A stretch of 64,000 nt of DNA from an uncultured Fluviicola sp. (GCF_902168135.1 NZ_CABHOL010000045.1:1-64000); one strand, 5' to 3'. Counted from the first letter of the stretch, positions 52,291-61,413 are shown. Notes: generated from the sequence alone by a model not told the origin. Made by a program: numbers and translations.

Positions 52291-53799
52291 TTATTCCTTC
52301 ACGATCTTTTTGACAGCTGTTTTCCCGGATTGATCCGTGATTACCAATTGATAGACTCCGCCAGCCAGTGTGTTCAAATGCAAGGTGTTTTCCATGTTGG
52401 GAATGAATGAAGCAATAATTCTTCCGGCTTCATCTGCCAACTTTACTTCAACGATTTCTGCATTCGTGATAGAAATGTTTAGATCCGATGAAAAAGGATT
52501 CGGGTAAACAGTCATTCCATCCAAGTTTTCTTCGGAAAGCGTTAAACTTTGATTGATGTCAATGTCTGCCAGCATAAAATCCGAACCGTTGCTTAATAAA
52601 CCGGATGAGCCACCAACCAGTAGGTGTCCGTTGTCTTTCAGCTTCATCTGCTGCAGGTAATCATTTTCCGGAGAAATATCAGCTGTAAATGTCCCTGTTC
52701 CGTTGAAACTATTGTCCAAAGTTCCGTCAGTATTTAAACGGGTAATTGAAAAACCGGCATTGTAATCCGTAATGATATGGCTTCCGCCGATCAGGAATTT
52801 ACCATCTGCCTGGACTTCAAAATCAGCGTAGGGGTAGGGATGGTTCAAAATCCCGTTGTTTCCAAAATTACTGACAAGTGTTCCGTCTGCATTTATCTTC
52901 ATAAGCATTGATCCCATAGCCTGCCCGCCGATTACGATCTGACCGGTTGGAAGTTCGATGGCTTTTTGCAAAAATTCAACCACTTCAGGAAAGCCCCCGG
53001 CAAATAGATCCATCACTACTTTTCCGTTTTGACCGAAATTCGAAACAAAATTGCCATCCAGATCCAGTTTACAGTAAGCCGGTTTCATGTTGTTCAAATC
53101 ATTGCCGTCGTATCCAACGCAAAGAATGGTGTTGTCTGAAAGCAGGATAGCATCCCAGAGAAGAAAGGTGAAATTGGCATCAGAAAGAAATTTGGAGCCG
53201 CCGTTCCCAAAATTCGGGTCCAATACTCCGTTTGAATTGATTTTGCTGACTGTACCGGTGCCGTAACTGTTTCCTGCTAAAAGAACAGCTCCGTTTGATA
53301 ATACAATCATTTTTGCAATGTGACTGTCCGAATGGTTCAGTTTAAAGATACCGTTGTTCGCAAAAGTATTGTCTAAATCACCTGTTGGTGTGTATCGAAC
53401 TACAAAAGAATTGTAATCTCCCGGTCCGCTTTGGGTAGGACCTAAGTAGGACGAACCTGCAACCAGGATTTTCCCGTCGCTCTGGAGTTGAATATCCAAT
53501 GGGAATTCCGAATAATCAATGGTGGTCGTAACCAATCCGTTGGTACCGAAATTAGAAATTGGAGCTCCGTGAATACCGTTTTTTGCAACAGTCAGGTGAT
53601 AAATTCCCGTTCCGCCGCTCTCAATGCTGTATCCTGCACTAAAGATAACCCCGTTCGGGTCAATGGCAATCCGGTTGATTTCTGAAGTGTTGGGTGTAAT
53701 GACAATTCCGTTATTCCCAAAAGTGGGATTTAAATGAACGGTCTGGGCAAATGCCGAAATTCCAGCGATTGAGATGAAAAGAGTAGAAAATAATTTCAT
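52291..53799 (-). CDS. Secreted delta-60 repeat protein with type A sorting domain (paralogue 1)
   Basis: 502 residues with signal peptide (MKLFSTLFISIAGISAFAQ). Repeats of about 60 residues carry the delta-60 text (FGNNGIVITPN, LQSDGKILVAGSS, VQADGKFLIGGS), which fold into a beta-propeller-like array. The tail MTVYPNPFSSDLNISI...GKTAVKKIVKE is a type A type IX secretion sorting signal. It is probably secreted or surface-bound. It has a close paralogue next door (53914-55419), so this is a tandem duplication. Confidence 0.88.
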   Translation of the reverse strand: MKLFSTLFISIAGISAFAQTVHLNPTFGNNGIVITPNTSEINRIAIDPNGVIFSAGYSIESGGTGIYHLTVAKNGIHGAPISNFGTNGLVTTTIDYSEFPLDIQLQSDGKILVAGSSYLGPTQSGPGDYNSFVVRYTPTGDLDNTFANNGIFKLNHSDSHIAKMIVLSNGAVLLAGNSYGTGTVSKINSNGVLDPNFGNGGSKFLSDANFTFLLWDAILLSDNTILCVGYDGNDLNNMKPAYCKLDLDGNFVSNFGQNGKVVMDLFAGGFPEVVEFLQKAIELPTGQIVIGGQAMGSMLMKINADGTLVSNFGNNGILNHPYPYADFEVQADGKFLIGGSHIITDYNAGFSITRLNTDGTLDNSFNGTGTFTADISPENDYLQQMKLKDNGHLLVGGSSGLLSNGSDFMLADIDINQSLTLSEENLDGMTVYPNPFSSDLNISITNAEIVEVKLADEAGRIIASFIPNMENTLHLNTLAGGVYQLVITDQSGKTAVKKIVKE

Positions 53800-53872
53800 G
53801 TTGTATGGAGTATTTGTTATCCCTAATACAACTTGAAAAAGCGAAGGTTGTCAATCAAAATAAAAAAAACAT

Positions 53873-53900
53873 GTGGACAGACGATTAATCGCCTGCCCAC
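53873..53900 (-). terminator. 28-bp ATTAATCG palindrome, terminator of paralogue 2
   Basis: Arms 53873-53886 and 53887-53900 with two A/C mismatches that become G-U pairs in the minus-strand RNA. A run of T residues follows on the minus strand. It sits just after the stop of the gene at 53914. Confidence 0.78.
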
Positions 53901-53913
53901 GAAATGATTGGAG

Positions 53914-55419
53914 TTATTGTTTGATTAATTTCTTACTGATAACTTCTTGTCTATTATTCGTGAAAACAAGGTGATACACACCTGCTTCCAAATTTTCCAA
54001 CGATAAAAGAGCGGTTTTGTTTACCGGGTAACTGTTAATAATCCTTCCTGTTGCATCCGTTAATTGAACTGTCGTAACAGATTCGTTTTCGATGGAAACA
54101 GTTACGTTGTCGGAGAAAGGATTCGGGTAAATGGAAAGTACTTCGGATTTGTTTCCGGTCAATCCCAACGACTCGCTCATATCAATTTGTGCCAGTGCAA
54201 AAATCGAGTTAAAATCAATCGGACGCATGGAACCTCCAATCAATAAGTGCTCGGGGCCTGCTAATCTCATGCAGTACAAAAGATCGTTTCTTTCCGTAAG
54301 ATCTGTTTCAAATGTTCCGGTACTGTTGAAGCCGAGATCAATAGTTCCGTCACTGTTAAACCTTGTGATCGAGAAACCATAGTTGTTCATTGATATCAAG
54401 GAGGAACCGCCGATTACGATTTTCCCGTTCGGCTGAACGAGCATATCCCTGAAAGGGAACGTATGATTTAAAATCCCGTTTACGGAGAAACTGCTGTCAG
54501 CGGTCCCATCGGCCTTTATCTTAAGAATCAGGTTATCAGTGGCACTTCCTCCAAGAATTATTTTCCCATCGGGCAATTCCTGGGCATTTGTAATTAGTTC
54601 AATAGTATTGGGATCCGGATCCAGGTCGAAAGAAGAGATTCCGTTCTGTCCGAAAGAAGTGATCAGATCTCCCGAAGCATTTATTTTTACACAGGTTAGT
54701 TTAGAATTGGTAAAACCGGTGTCATCCAAACCATAAGATAAAATGGAACCGTCGTTTAAGGTAATTGCCCCCCGGTTAAAGAAAAAGAAAGTGCTAAGAT
54801 CACTAATTGCCCTGCTTCCATTCGTTCCGAATGAATTATCCAATGTTCCTGCAGAAGTTAATTTGGTGATGTAGGTAATACCATCTGAGTATGATATCAA
54901 GCGCAGGGACTGATCGCTTTGTACCAGAACAGCATTAAATTCGCTTTGGTTGTAATCAGTCACCTCGAAAACTCCGTTCGTAGCGAAACTGGAGTCGATA
55001 ACCCCGTTCGGATGATACCGCATAACGAATGCATGGATAATAGGTGAGCCACCTGGCCCGGTATCTAATCCGGTGTAATTGGATCCTGCCAGAAGAATTT
55101 TTCCGTCGGCCTGTAATTGAATATCACGTAAATCAACCGAATTAAAATTGCTGTTAAGTGCAACTCCACCCGTTCCGAATGTAAGATCCTGTGTTCCGAT
55201 GGCATCATGCTTTGTCAGAACGATATTAGAACCACCGGATATGAATTTACGTCCGGCGCTGATAATGCTGCCATCCGGATTCAGGGCAATTTTGTTAATT
55301 TCTGAGGTGTTTTCCACGTAGGTAAAACCTTCATAACCGAAGGTGGGATCCAAAAAAATGTTTTGCGAGGAAGCAAAGAAACAGCATAAACATGCAAGGG
55401 GAGTAATAATGGTTCTCAT
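53914..55419 (-). CDS. Secreted delta-60 repeat protein with type A sorting domain (paralogue 2)
   Basis: 501 residues with a signal peptide (MRTIITPLACLCCFFASSQ). Delta-60 repeats are visible in FGTGGVALNSNF, LQADGKILLAGSN, VQPNGKIVIGGSS, and the tail VLSIYPNPFSDNVTVSI...KKLIKQ is the type A sorting domain. Sequence layout follows its neighbour at 52291-53799 almost segment by segment, including GNSTYTG-like insert positions, but with ample divergence, so the duplication is not recent. Expected secreted or surface location. Confidence 0.88.
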   Translation of the reverse strand: MRTIITPLACLCCFFASSQNIFLDPTFGYEGFTYVENTSEINKIALNPDGSIISAGRKFISGGSNIVLTKHDAIGTQDLTFGTGGVALNSNFNSVDLRDIQLQADGKILLAGSNYTGLDTGPGGSPIIHAFVMRYHPNGVIDSSFATNGVFEVTDYNQSEFNAVLVQSDQSLRLISYSDGITYITKLTSAGTLDNSFGTNGSRAISDLSTFFFFNRGAITLNDGSILSYGLDDTGFTNSKLTCVKINASGDLITSFGQNGISSFDLDPDPNTIELITNAQELPDGKIILGGSATDNLILKIKADGTADSSFSVNGILNHTFPFRDMLVQPNGKIVIGGSSLISMNNYGFSITRFNSDGTIDLGFNSTGTFETDLTERNDLLYCMRLAGPEHLLIGGSMRPIDFNSIFALAQIDMSESLGLTGNKSEVLSIYPNPFSDNVTVSIENESVTTVQLTDATGRIINSYPVNKTALLSLENLEAGVYHLVFTNNRQEVISKKLIKQ

Positions 55420-55490
55420 AAATCAAGGTTTTGCGTTATAAGAATCAGAACGAGACTTCTTCTTAATTCGTTGGTCTTCTAACAAAAAAA

Positions 55491-55580
55491 GCTGTGCCGA
55501 AGGCGCAGATAATAAATAGTACAATGAATAATCTGCTAGATCTGCGGGAAGTGAAAAGAACCGTGCCCGAAGGCGCAGAC
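55491..55580. repeat. Near-identical GC-rich direct repeat (GAAGGCGCAGA)
   Basis: GTGCCGAAGGCGCAGAT (55494-55510) and GTGCCCGAAGGCGCAGAC (55563-55580) lie about 70 bp apart, with unusually high GC for this intergenic DNA. On the minus strand each reads GCGCCTTCGG. Confidence 0.5.
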
Positions 55581-55625
55581 CTAATCCTATCATTATTCTT
55601 AGTGCACCTGGTGCGCTTTGCGGTC

Positions 55626-55661
55626 AAAAAAAATCCCGCCTCAGCTCAGCCAAGACGGGAT
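55626..55661 (-). terminator. Intrinsic terminator of the M16 pair
   Basis: Minus-strand stem ATCCCGTC/GGCGGGAT (arms 55654-55661 and 55633-55640 in plus coordinates, one G-U) followed by eight T residues (55626-55633). It ends the 59242-to-55684 transcript. Confidence 0.9.
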
Positions 55662-55683
55662 CTCCATTCAAATCGAATAATGC

Positions 55684-57765
55684 TTACTCAAACAATGCTT
55701 TATCAACTTCTCCGTTGAATTCAATTGTTTTTACAGTTCCTGAAAGTGTCATTTCACCCATTACCTGATTCAGTTTGTGAGCAAAAAGGAACCCGTTCAC
55801 TTCTTTGTAATCATCATACATCGTTGTAGCTTCCATGGTTTCCTCACCTTCTTTAGTAATTGAAACTGTTTTGAATTTCAGGTTTGTTGCAGCATCAAAG
55901 TAGTCGTAAGACTCTTTTTGACCATCGTTTGTCATCAACACGTAATAGTCTTTTCCTGCAATGGTCTCGATACCTTTGATTTCGTATTTCATTCCTGAAG
56001 TCTTGTAAGTGGATTCAGGGAATAAGCCTTCACCTTTCTTTTTCGCAGCAATATCTTCTGCAGACATGGCTTCTTTTCCGGTTTGCATATTCATTTCAGA
56101 ACCTTTTGTTCCGTCGTAATAAGAACTTTGGAAAACCATTCCCTGTGCTTCAATTTTCATTGCTTCCTTGTTCGGAGCAACAAAAGCATCAGTCATAGTG
56201 ATAACTACCGGAATCTGAGGAGAAGAAAGTTCTATTTTCTTAACTACAGACTTCACTTTCTTCATTTTCTTAGCCAGCTCTTTCGCGTTCGCAGTTTTAG
56301 TAACGGTATTGATATAGCGTTCAATCAATTGATCGGCAGTGATGTCTGCTTTCTTCATTTCCTTTACAGGATTTCCGAACGGATCCAGTTTCTCGATCAC
56401 ACCATCCGTATCAAAAGCTTTCAACTTTGGCAAAATATCTTCGTTACCTACAACTACAATATTGAATCCGTTTTTGAAGTATTTCTGTGCTACTGTCAAT
56501 ACATCGTCTTTGGTAATTGCATCCAGGCGCTTCAAATAAGTTTGGTAGTAATCAGCCGGAAGATTGTCACGGATGATATTCAATGCAAAACGTGCAACTG
56601 TTTGAGGTCTTTCCAATGAACGTGCAAAGCTTCCTGCCATTGCTGATTTTGCCAGGTTTAATTCGTCATCAGTCACATAGCTGTCGCTGATTTTTCGGAT
56701 CTCAGCCAATAATTCGGTGATTGCAGAATCAGTCACTTCATTTCTGAAGCTTCCGGATGTTCCGAACCAGCTTCCGTTTCTGGTTACTTCAAAGGAAGAG
56801 TAAGCACCGTAAGTATAAGCTTTGTTTTCACGTAAATTCTGCATGATACGTGCTCCGAATGAACCACCACCTAAAATGCTGTTCATAACGTTCAAAGCAA
56901 TTTGATCGTTAGCTCCCGGTTTCATTTCGATAGGGAAGGTGATAGAGATCACGGATTGTACAGCTCCCGGTTTGTTTACGAAGATTACGCGGTTTCCTTT
57001 TGCTTTCAACCCGGTTCCGAAATCTTCCTTGTAAGCTTGTCCGCCTTTCCATGCTCCGAAATACTTCTCAGCCATTTTCATAGCATTCTCTTTCGTGATG
57101 TCACCTACAATTACCAAATATGCTCCGTTCGGTGTAAATACTTGTTTGTAGTTGTTTTTTACATCATCCAAAGTGATTGCAGCCAAAGAAGCTTCGTCCA
57201 TAACTTCACCAAGCGGGTGGTTCGGGAAATCGATCTTTGATTCTGCGTTCGAAGCCATGGTGTTCGGATCTGATTTCGCAGATAACAACCCGGATTCGTT
57301 TTGTTTCTTGATACGCTCGAATTCACTTTGAGGGAAAGCAGCATTCATGGTCACATCCTGCATGATGTCCAATCCTGTTTCCATGTGTTTTGTCAAACAT
57401 GAGAAGTAAACGGAATGTCCGTCTGCACTTAAGTCAGCTCCCATATTGTCAACTTCTTTATCCAATACGTCTTTCGAACGCTTGGTTGTTCCCGAAGTCA
57501 ATAATTGCCCCATCATGTTGTTAGTTCCTGCTTTAGAACCTTCGATCATCGGGGAAGCTCCCATTGTAAGCGAGAAAGAAACACGCGGTAATTTGTGGTT
57601 TTCAGAAAGGATTACGGTAATACCGTTACTCAGTTTGAAAACTTCTGAGTTTTTAATATTGATAGTTGGCGCCGCAGCTGCAGCAGGTCTTACAGAACGA
57701 TCAATTTGTTGTCCGTAAACCCCTGTAAATGCTGTTAAAGCAACCAGTGTAATTAACTTTTTCAT
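55684..57765 (-). CDS. M16-family peptidase homologue, inactive-type partner
   Basis: 693 residues with signal peptide (MKKLITLVALTAFTGVYG). Two M16 domains are evident (FKLSNGITVILSENHKLPRVS, then VIVGDITKENAMKMAEKYF and NSILGGGSFGARIMQNLREN), but the zinc motif HxxEH is missing where it should occur (the segment reads TNNMMGQLLTSGTTKR). A C-terminal extension of about 200 residues (TMYDDYKEVNGFLFAHKL) follows. It should pair with the active M16 gene 10 bp upstream in the same operon, as in known M16B heterodimers. Confidence 0.88.
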   Translation of the reverse strand: MKKLITLVALTAFTGVYGQQIDRSVRPAAAAAPTINIKNSEVFKLSNGITVILSENHKLPRVSFSLTMGASPMIEGSKAGTNNMMGQLLTSGTTKRSKDVLDKEVDNMGADLSADGHSVYFSCLTKHMETGLDIMQDVTMNAAFPQSEFERIKKQNESGLLSAKSDPNTMASNAESKIDFPNHPLGEVMDEASLAAITLDDVKNNYKQVFTPNGAYLVIVGDITKENAMKMAEKYFGAWKGGQAYKEDFGTGLKAKGNRVIFVNKPGAVQSVISITFPIEMKPGANDQIALNVMNSILGGGSFGARIMQNLRENKAYTYGAYSSFEVTRNGSWFGTSGSFRNEVTDSAITELLAEIRKISDSYVTDDELNLAKSAMAGSFARSLERPQTVARFALNIIRDNLPADYYQTYLKRLDAITKDDVLTVAQKYFKNGFNIVVVGNEDILPKLKAFDTDGVIEKLDPFGNPVKEMKKADITADQLIERYINTVTKTANAKELAKKMKKVKSVVKKIELSSPQIPVVITMTDAFVAPNKEAMKIEAQGMVFQSSYYDGTKGSEMNMQTGKEAMSAEDIAAKKKGEGLFPESTYKTSGMKYEIKGIETIAGKDYYVLMTNDGQKESYDYFDAATNLKFKTVSITKEGEETMEATTMYDDYKEVNGFLFAHKLNQVMGEMTLSGTVKTIEFNGEVDKALFE

Positions 57766-57775
57766 GACTATTCTG

Positions 57776-59242
57776 TTAGTTTGCCTTTGGTAAATAATGA
57801 AGGATGATACGGTTGTCTTGAGTCAAATATTTTTTAGCAACGCGCTGAATATCTTCACGAGTAATGCTCATGTAAATATCCATTTGCTTATTGATCAATT
57901 CCGTGCTTCCGAAATACATTTTGTTTTGTGCCAAATTCTCTGCGATACCAGCTACAGTTGAGTTAGAACTTACGATCTGATTCTCGAACTGGTTGCGCAC
58001 TGCCTGGAATTCTTCTTCGGAGATCAGGTTGTCCTGGATGGATTTAATTTCTTCATCCAATGATTTTTCCAAATCTTCTACTTTTGTTCCGTTAGCAGCA
58101 ATTGCAGCAACAATCCCCAATCCCGGATCTTCCATATTGAATGCGAAAGAGAATGCAGCAACTGCCTGTTGTTTTTTCTCAACGATGTTTTTATTCATAC
58201 GGGAAGAGTTACTTCCGGATAAAACTGCGTTCAGCATTTCAATGGCTGCAAAATCCTTATCCGTTTCTTTCGGGAATTTGTACCCCATGAATACCGCCGG
58301 AAGCTGGATATTGTCGTAAACAGTTTCTCTTTGAACGCCTGAGATAGGCTCAAACGCAGGATTTGGTTTCGGGATGTCGCAGGGCATTGCCGTATATTTT
58401 TTCAGCAATTCTTTTGCTTTCGCATCCGTTGGGTTGTTGAAGTTTTTTGCATCGAAAGCCATCTTCTCAACTCCGTATTTTGTTTTGAATTCCCCTTCAC
58501 CCAGGTTCTCAAAATCGCGGAATAAGTTGATTGCCTGTCCTTTTGGAACAGATGCAAAATATTTATCGATCCACTTTTTAGTTTGCTCGATGTTGATATC
58601 TCCGGCGATGGAAAGGATTGCGTTGGATGGAACATAGAATGTGTGGTAGAAATTCACATAATCAATTTCCTGAGCCGCATTTAAATCCTCCATGCTTCCG
58701 ATCGGTACCCAGCGGTAAGGATGGTTTTTGTAAGCCATTTTGAAGAGATTCTCCATAAATGTAGCGTAAGGCTGGTTGTCTACACGCTGTCTTTTTTCTT
58801 CTTTTACAACTTCGCGCTGTGTCTCAACACCGGTTTGGTCGACTTTCGCGTGCAATAAACGCTCGCTTTCCAGCCATAAACCCAATTCCAACTGATTGGA
58901 AGGAAGGATTTCATAATAGTATGTTCTGTCCTGGCTGGTATTTGCATTCAATGCTCCGCCGTTCTTTTCAACCAATTCGGAGTATTCTCCTCTTTTGATA
59001 TTCGTAGAACCTTCAAATAGTAAATGTTCAAAAAAGTGAGCAAATCCCGTTCTGGACGGATTTTCGTTTTTAGAACCTACGTGGTACATCACAGAAACCG
59101 CTACAATTGGAGTAGCGTGCTCCTCGTGTAAAATAACATGCATTCCGTTTGCCAGATCGTATTCGATGTATTTTACCTTCTCTTGTGAGAATCCGGTGAT
59201 CGAAGACGAAAGCAACAATGCTGTAAAAAGACTTTTTTTCAT
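57776..59242 (-). CDS. M16-family zinc metallopeptidase, active-type
   Basis: 488 residues from the ATG at 59242, which gives a signal peptide (MKKSLFTALLLSSSITGFSQ). The zinc motif HFFEH (inverted HxxEH) is in GFAHFFEHLLFEGSTN, with the downstream Glu in the ETQREVVKEEKRQR region. Other conserved segments include HPYRWVPIGSMEDL and GDINIEQTKKWIDKYF. A frame to 59344 precedes it, but the later ATG fits. It degrades peptides in the periplasm, forming a pair with the inactive homologue downstream. Confidence 0.92.
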   Translation of the reverse strand: MKKSLFTALLLSSSITGFSQEKVKYIEYDLANGMHVILHEEHATPIVAVSVMYHVGSKNENPSRTGFAHFFEHLLFEGSTNIKRGEYSELVEKNGGALNANTSQDRTYYYEILPSNQLELGLWLESERLLHAKVDQTGVETQREVVKEEKRQRVDNQPYATFMENLFKMAYKNHPYRWVPIGSMEDLNAAQEIDYVNFYHTFYVPSNAILSIAGDINIEQTKKWIDKYFASVPKGQAINLFRDFENLGEGEFKTKYGVEKMAFDAKNFNNPTDAKAKELLKKYTAMPCDIPKPNPAFEPISGVQRETVYDNIQLPAVFMGYKFPKETDKDFAAIEMLNAVLSGSNSSRMNKNIVEKKQQAVAAFSFAFNMEDPGLGIVAAIAANGTKVEDLEKSLDEEIKSIQDNLISEEEFQAVRNQFENQIVSSNSTVAGIAENLAQNKMYFGSTELINKQMDIYMSITREDIQRVAKKYLTQDNRIILHYLPKAN

Positions 59243-59341
59243 GTTGAATTTTTCGACTTGTTTGCACGAAAATAACAACAAAAATTGCTTTACAACTATT
59301 TCGATGAATTTCGGACAGAAAAGCGGACGAACGGCTTTAGT

Positions 59342-59500
59342 CAATTACGAATTCCCAATTACGAATTCCGAATTGTTTGAAAACTTTTTTGGAACGTCCG
59401 TTTGTCATTCCAAAGATTATCAGGAATTAGGGGATGATGAATACGTTGAAGATGTCCTGAATAATTAGGAATTCGGCATTCGTAATTCGCAATTAGGAAT
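59342..59500. repeat. Inverted AATTACGAATTCC clusters flanking about 95 bp
   Basis: The left cluster (59342-59375) and right cluster (59464-59500) contain an 18-bp inverted pair (59357-59374 with 59470-59487, one mismatch). The DNA between looks non-coding in composition apart from a short frame ending at 59468. It could be a miniature inverted-repeat element or a decayed terminator pair. Confidence 0.5.
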
Positions 59501-59522
59501 GGTTTTTGTTATATTCGGGACT

Positions 59523-60605
59523 ATGAAATTATTGACTTTCGGCTTTGTGCTTCTTTCAACCGGTCTTTTCGCTCAGAAACAGACGGTATTTGCCTACATG
59601 GATTACAATAACTTTTTTCATTCGTTTAAAGACGGGTATTTCAACCAGGTCGATCACCAGGCGGTTACAAATATTGCTTATGGCGATGAAGTGATTGCCT
59701 ACTACAACAACCAGCGCGACTTTAAGATTTACGACGGGACATTTTCACGCGTAATGACCAATCAACCGGCTACTTTCAAGATCTCTGACCATATGGCAGC
59801 GTGGAATATCGGTCAGCTGCTTTATTATTATGAAAATGGCAAGCCTCACAACCTGACTTCTTTCGGCGCTGATTACTGGGTTACGGATTCTTTGATCACC
59901 TTCCAGGATACACGTTATAATGCTTTGAATGTGGTTTACCAGGGAAAAATTTCCACACTGGTGCAGAGTACAATGGAACTTCCTGCCCCGGTGGTCCAGG
60001 GTGATAATTTGGTGGTTTTTAAAGACAACGGGGATATTTTTAAGGTTTTTTACCGTGGACAGATTTACGATATCGGTACCTATAACGGGACGGACTTCGA
60101 GTTTTTTGCAGGAACAGATATACTGGGCTTTAACGATCCACAAACACGGACCTTCGCGGTTTTCCAGGATGGTGAATTTTTCGATGTAGAAGAATTCAGA
60201 GTCCCAAAGGTAAAGGCCGGAAGAGGATTCCTCGCTTATGAAGATTTGCAGGGAAATTTGAAGTATTACGGAAAAGGAAAGTACGAAACACTGAGTTCTT
60301 TCGCGCAATTCTGGGATGCTAAGGACGATCTGGTGGTTTGGGGAGATGCAAATACAACTTATCAATATTATAAAGGTGAAAAGAAAAACCTGGCGAATTT
60401 CGTCGTAAAAGAATGGCAGATGAAAAATGATGTGGTGGCATTCAGGACTTTAATGGGAGGAGTAGGAGCCTCTGTGGCTGGTGTCTACAAAGAAGTTACT
60501 TCTATCAATGACACTGATTTCCTGATCAATGGTCACGGCGTTATGGTGCAAATGAAGAACCGTGCAGTGATCGTTTTATACAACGGACAGATCTACCGGG
60601 ATTAA
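59523..60605 (+). CDS. Secreted protein of unknown function with repeated beta units
   Basis: 360 residues from the ATG at 59523 (MKLLTFGFVLLSTGLFAQ, a signal peptide); the GTG- or ATG-like frame from 59499 is not needed. The sequence is rich in aromatic beta-strand units of about 50 residues (VFKDNGDIFKVFYRGQIYDIGTYNGTDFEFFAGTDILGF, GDANTTYQYYKGEKKNLANFVVK), reminiscent of a beta-propeller. No family recognised. Exported location is likely. Confidence 0.75.
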   Translation: MKLLTFGFVLLSTGLFAQKQTVFAYMDYNNFFHSFKDGYFNQVDHQAVTNIAYGDEVIAYYNNQRDFKIYDGTFSRVMTNQPATFKISDHMAAWNIGQLLYYYENGKPHNLTSFGADYWVTDSLITFQDTRYNALNVVYQGKISTLVQSTMELPAPVVQGDNLVVFKDNGDIFKVFYRGQIYDIGTYNGTDFEFFAGTDILGFNDPQTRTFAVFQDGEFFDVEEFRVPKVKAGRGFLAYEDLQGNLKYYGKGKYETLSSFAQFWDAKDDLVVWGDANTTYQYYKGEKKNLANFVVKEWQMKNDVVAFRTLMGGVGASVAGVYKEVTSINDTDFLINGHGVMVQMKNRAVIVLYNGQIYRD

Positions 60606-60751
60606 ACTTCGACTCCGCTGCGCCTTTGCTGTAGCTTCTGCGTAAGCATTCAGTTTTCTTTATTCTTTTTTTCAGTTGATTAAGCTCTCTTAAAGGTGGC
60701 TGATCAGAGTCGAAGCCACAATTCTGTTTTTTAACGTTATAACTTTTGAAT
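60606..60751. other. Intergenic stretch, nothing coding
   Basis: No coding signal on either strand. A short GC-rich patch (ACTCCGCTGCGCC, 60610-60622) and a dyad near 60690 are the only notable words. Confidence 0.3.
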
Positions 60752-60786
60752 TTTGCATTTTTCATTTTGAATTAGTCGTATTTTTG
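60752..60786 (+). promoter_or_regulatory. Promoter (TTTG, TATTTTTG) of the DUF4494-pdxH-M16 operon
   Basis: TTTG at 60752-60755 and TATTTTTG at 60779-60786 have a 23-nt spacer. The box ends 21 nt before ATG 60808. An AATTCAAAAT-type word cluster (60742-60774) overlaps it. Confidence 0.55.
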
Positions 60787-60807
60787 TTTTTCTAAAATTT
60801 TGATTGA

Positions 60808-61410
60808 ATGAATAGTTGGTTTACCGTAAAGGTTAAATATACAAAGCAGCTGGAAGACGGTACTTTCAAGCGTGTTTCAGAACCATATTTGGTGGCTGCA
60901 ATGACTTTCACGGATGCGGAAGCACGTATCTATGAAGAACTTGGAAGCCTGATCCGCGGTGAGTTTATGGTAACGGGAATGACCAGAACAGATTTTCACG
61001 ATATTTTTCATTATGAGGATGCGGATGTTTGGTACAAATGCAAGATTACTTACGAAGCCGGAGGTGATGGCGGAGAAGAAGGTGCTAAAGCGAAAAAGGT
61101 GTCGCAGAACTTTATTGTGACGGCTCATTCTGTGAAAGATGCTTACGAGCGCTTAAAAGAAAGTTTGGGTGGAATGATGATCGATTACATGATCCCGTCT
61201 ATTACTGTTTCGCCGATCGTTGATGTGTTTCCTTTTGGTGACGAGCAGGAAGACCGCGTAGCTGCTGACTTCGAAAAGCAGGTAAAAGCTGAAGTTGCCG
61301 AGCATGCTATGGGAACTAAGACTGTATTTTCAGCTCCGGGGTCGGATGTAGATGAATTCGAAGATGACGAAGATTCTGTAATTGACGATCAATTCGGAGA
61401 AGAAGAATAA
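60808..61410 (+). CDS. DUF4494-family protein
   Basis: 200 residues. Starts MNSWFTVKVKYTKQLEDGTFKRVSEPYLV, then RIYEELGSLIRGEFMVTGMTRTDFHDIFHYED, the family's core, and NFIVTAHSVKDAYERLKESLGGMMIDYMIPSI. The C-terminal tail is strongly acidic (DVDEFEDDEDSVIDDQFGEEE). Function unknown; the family is confined mostly to Bacteroidota. First gene of an operon with pdxH 3 bp downstream. Confidence 0.88.
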   Translation: MNSWFTVKVKYTKQLEDGTFKRVSEPYLVAAMTFTDAEARIYEELGSLIRGEFMVTGMTRTDFHDIFHYEDADVWYKCKITYEAGGDGGEEGAKAKKVSQNFIVTAHSVKDAYERLKESLGGMMIDYMIPSITVSPIVDVFPFGDEQEDRVAADFEKQVKAEVAEHAMGTKTVFSAPGSDVDEFEDDEDSVIDDQFGEEE

Positions 61411-61413
61411 AAA

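Noticed and set aside
59166-59468. 100-codon plus-strand ORF
   Set aside because: It overlaps the start of the M16 gene antisense and then runs through the AATTACGAATTCC clusters; no supporting features.
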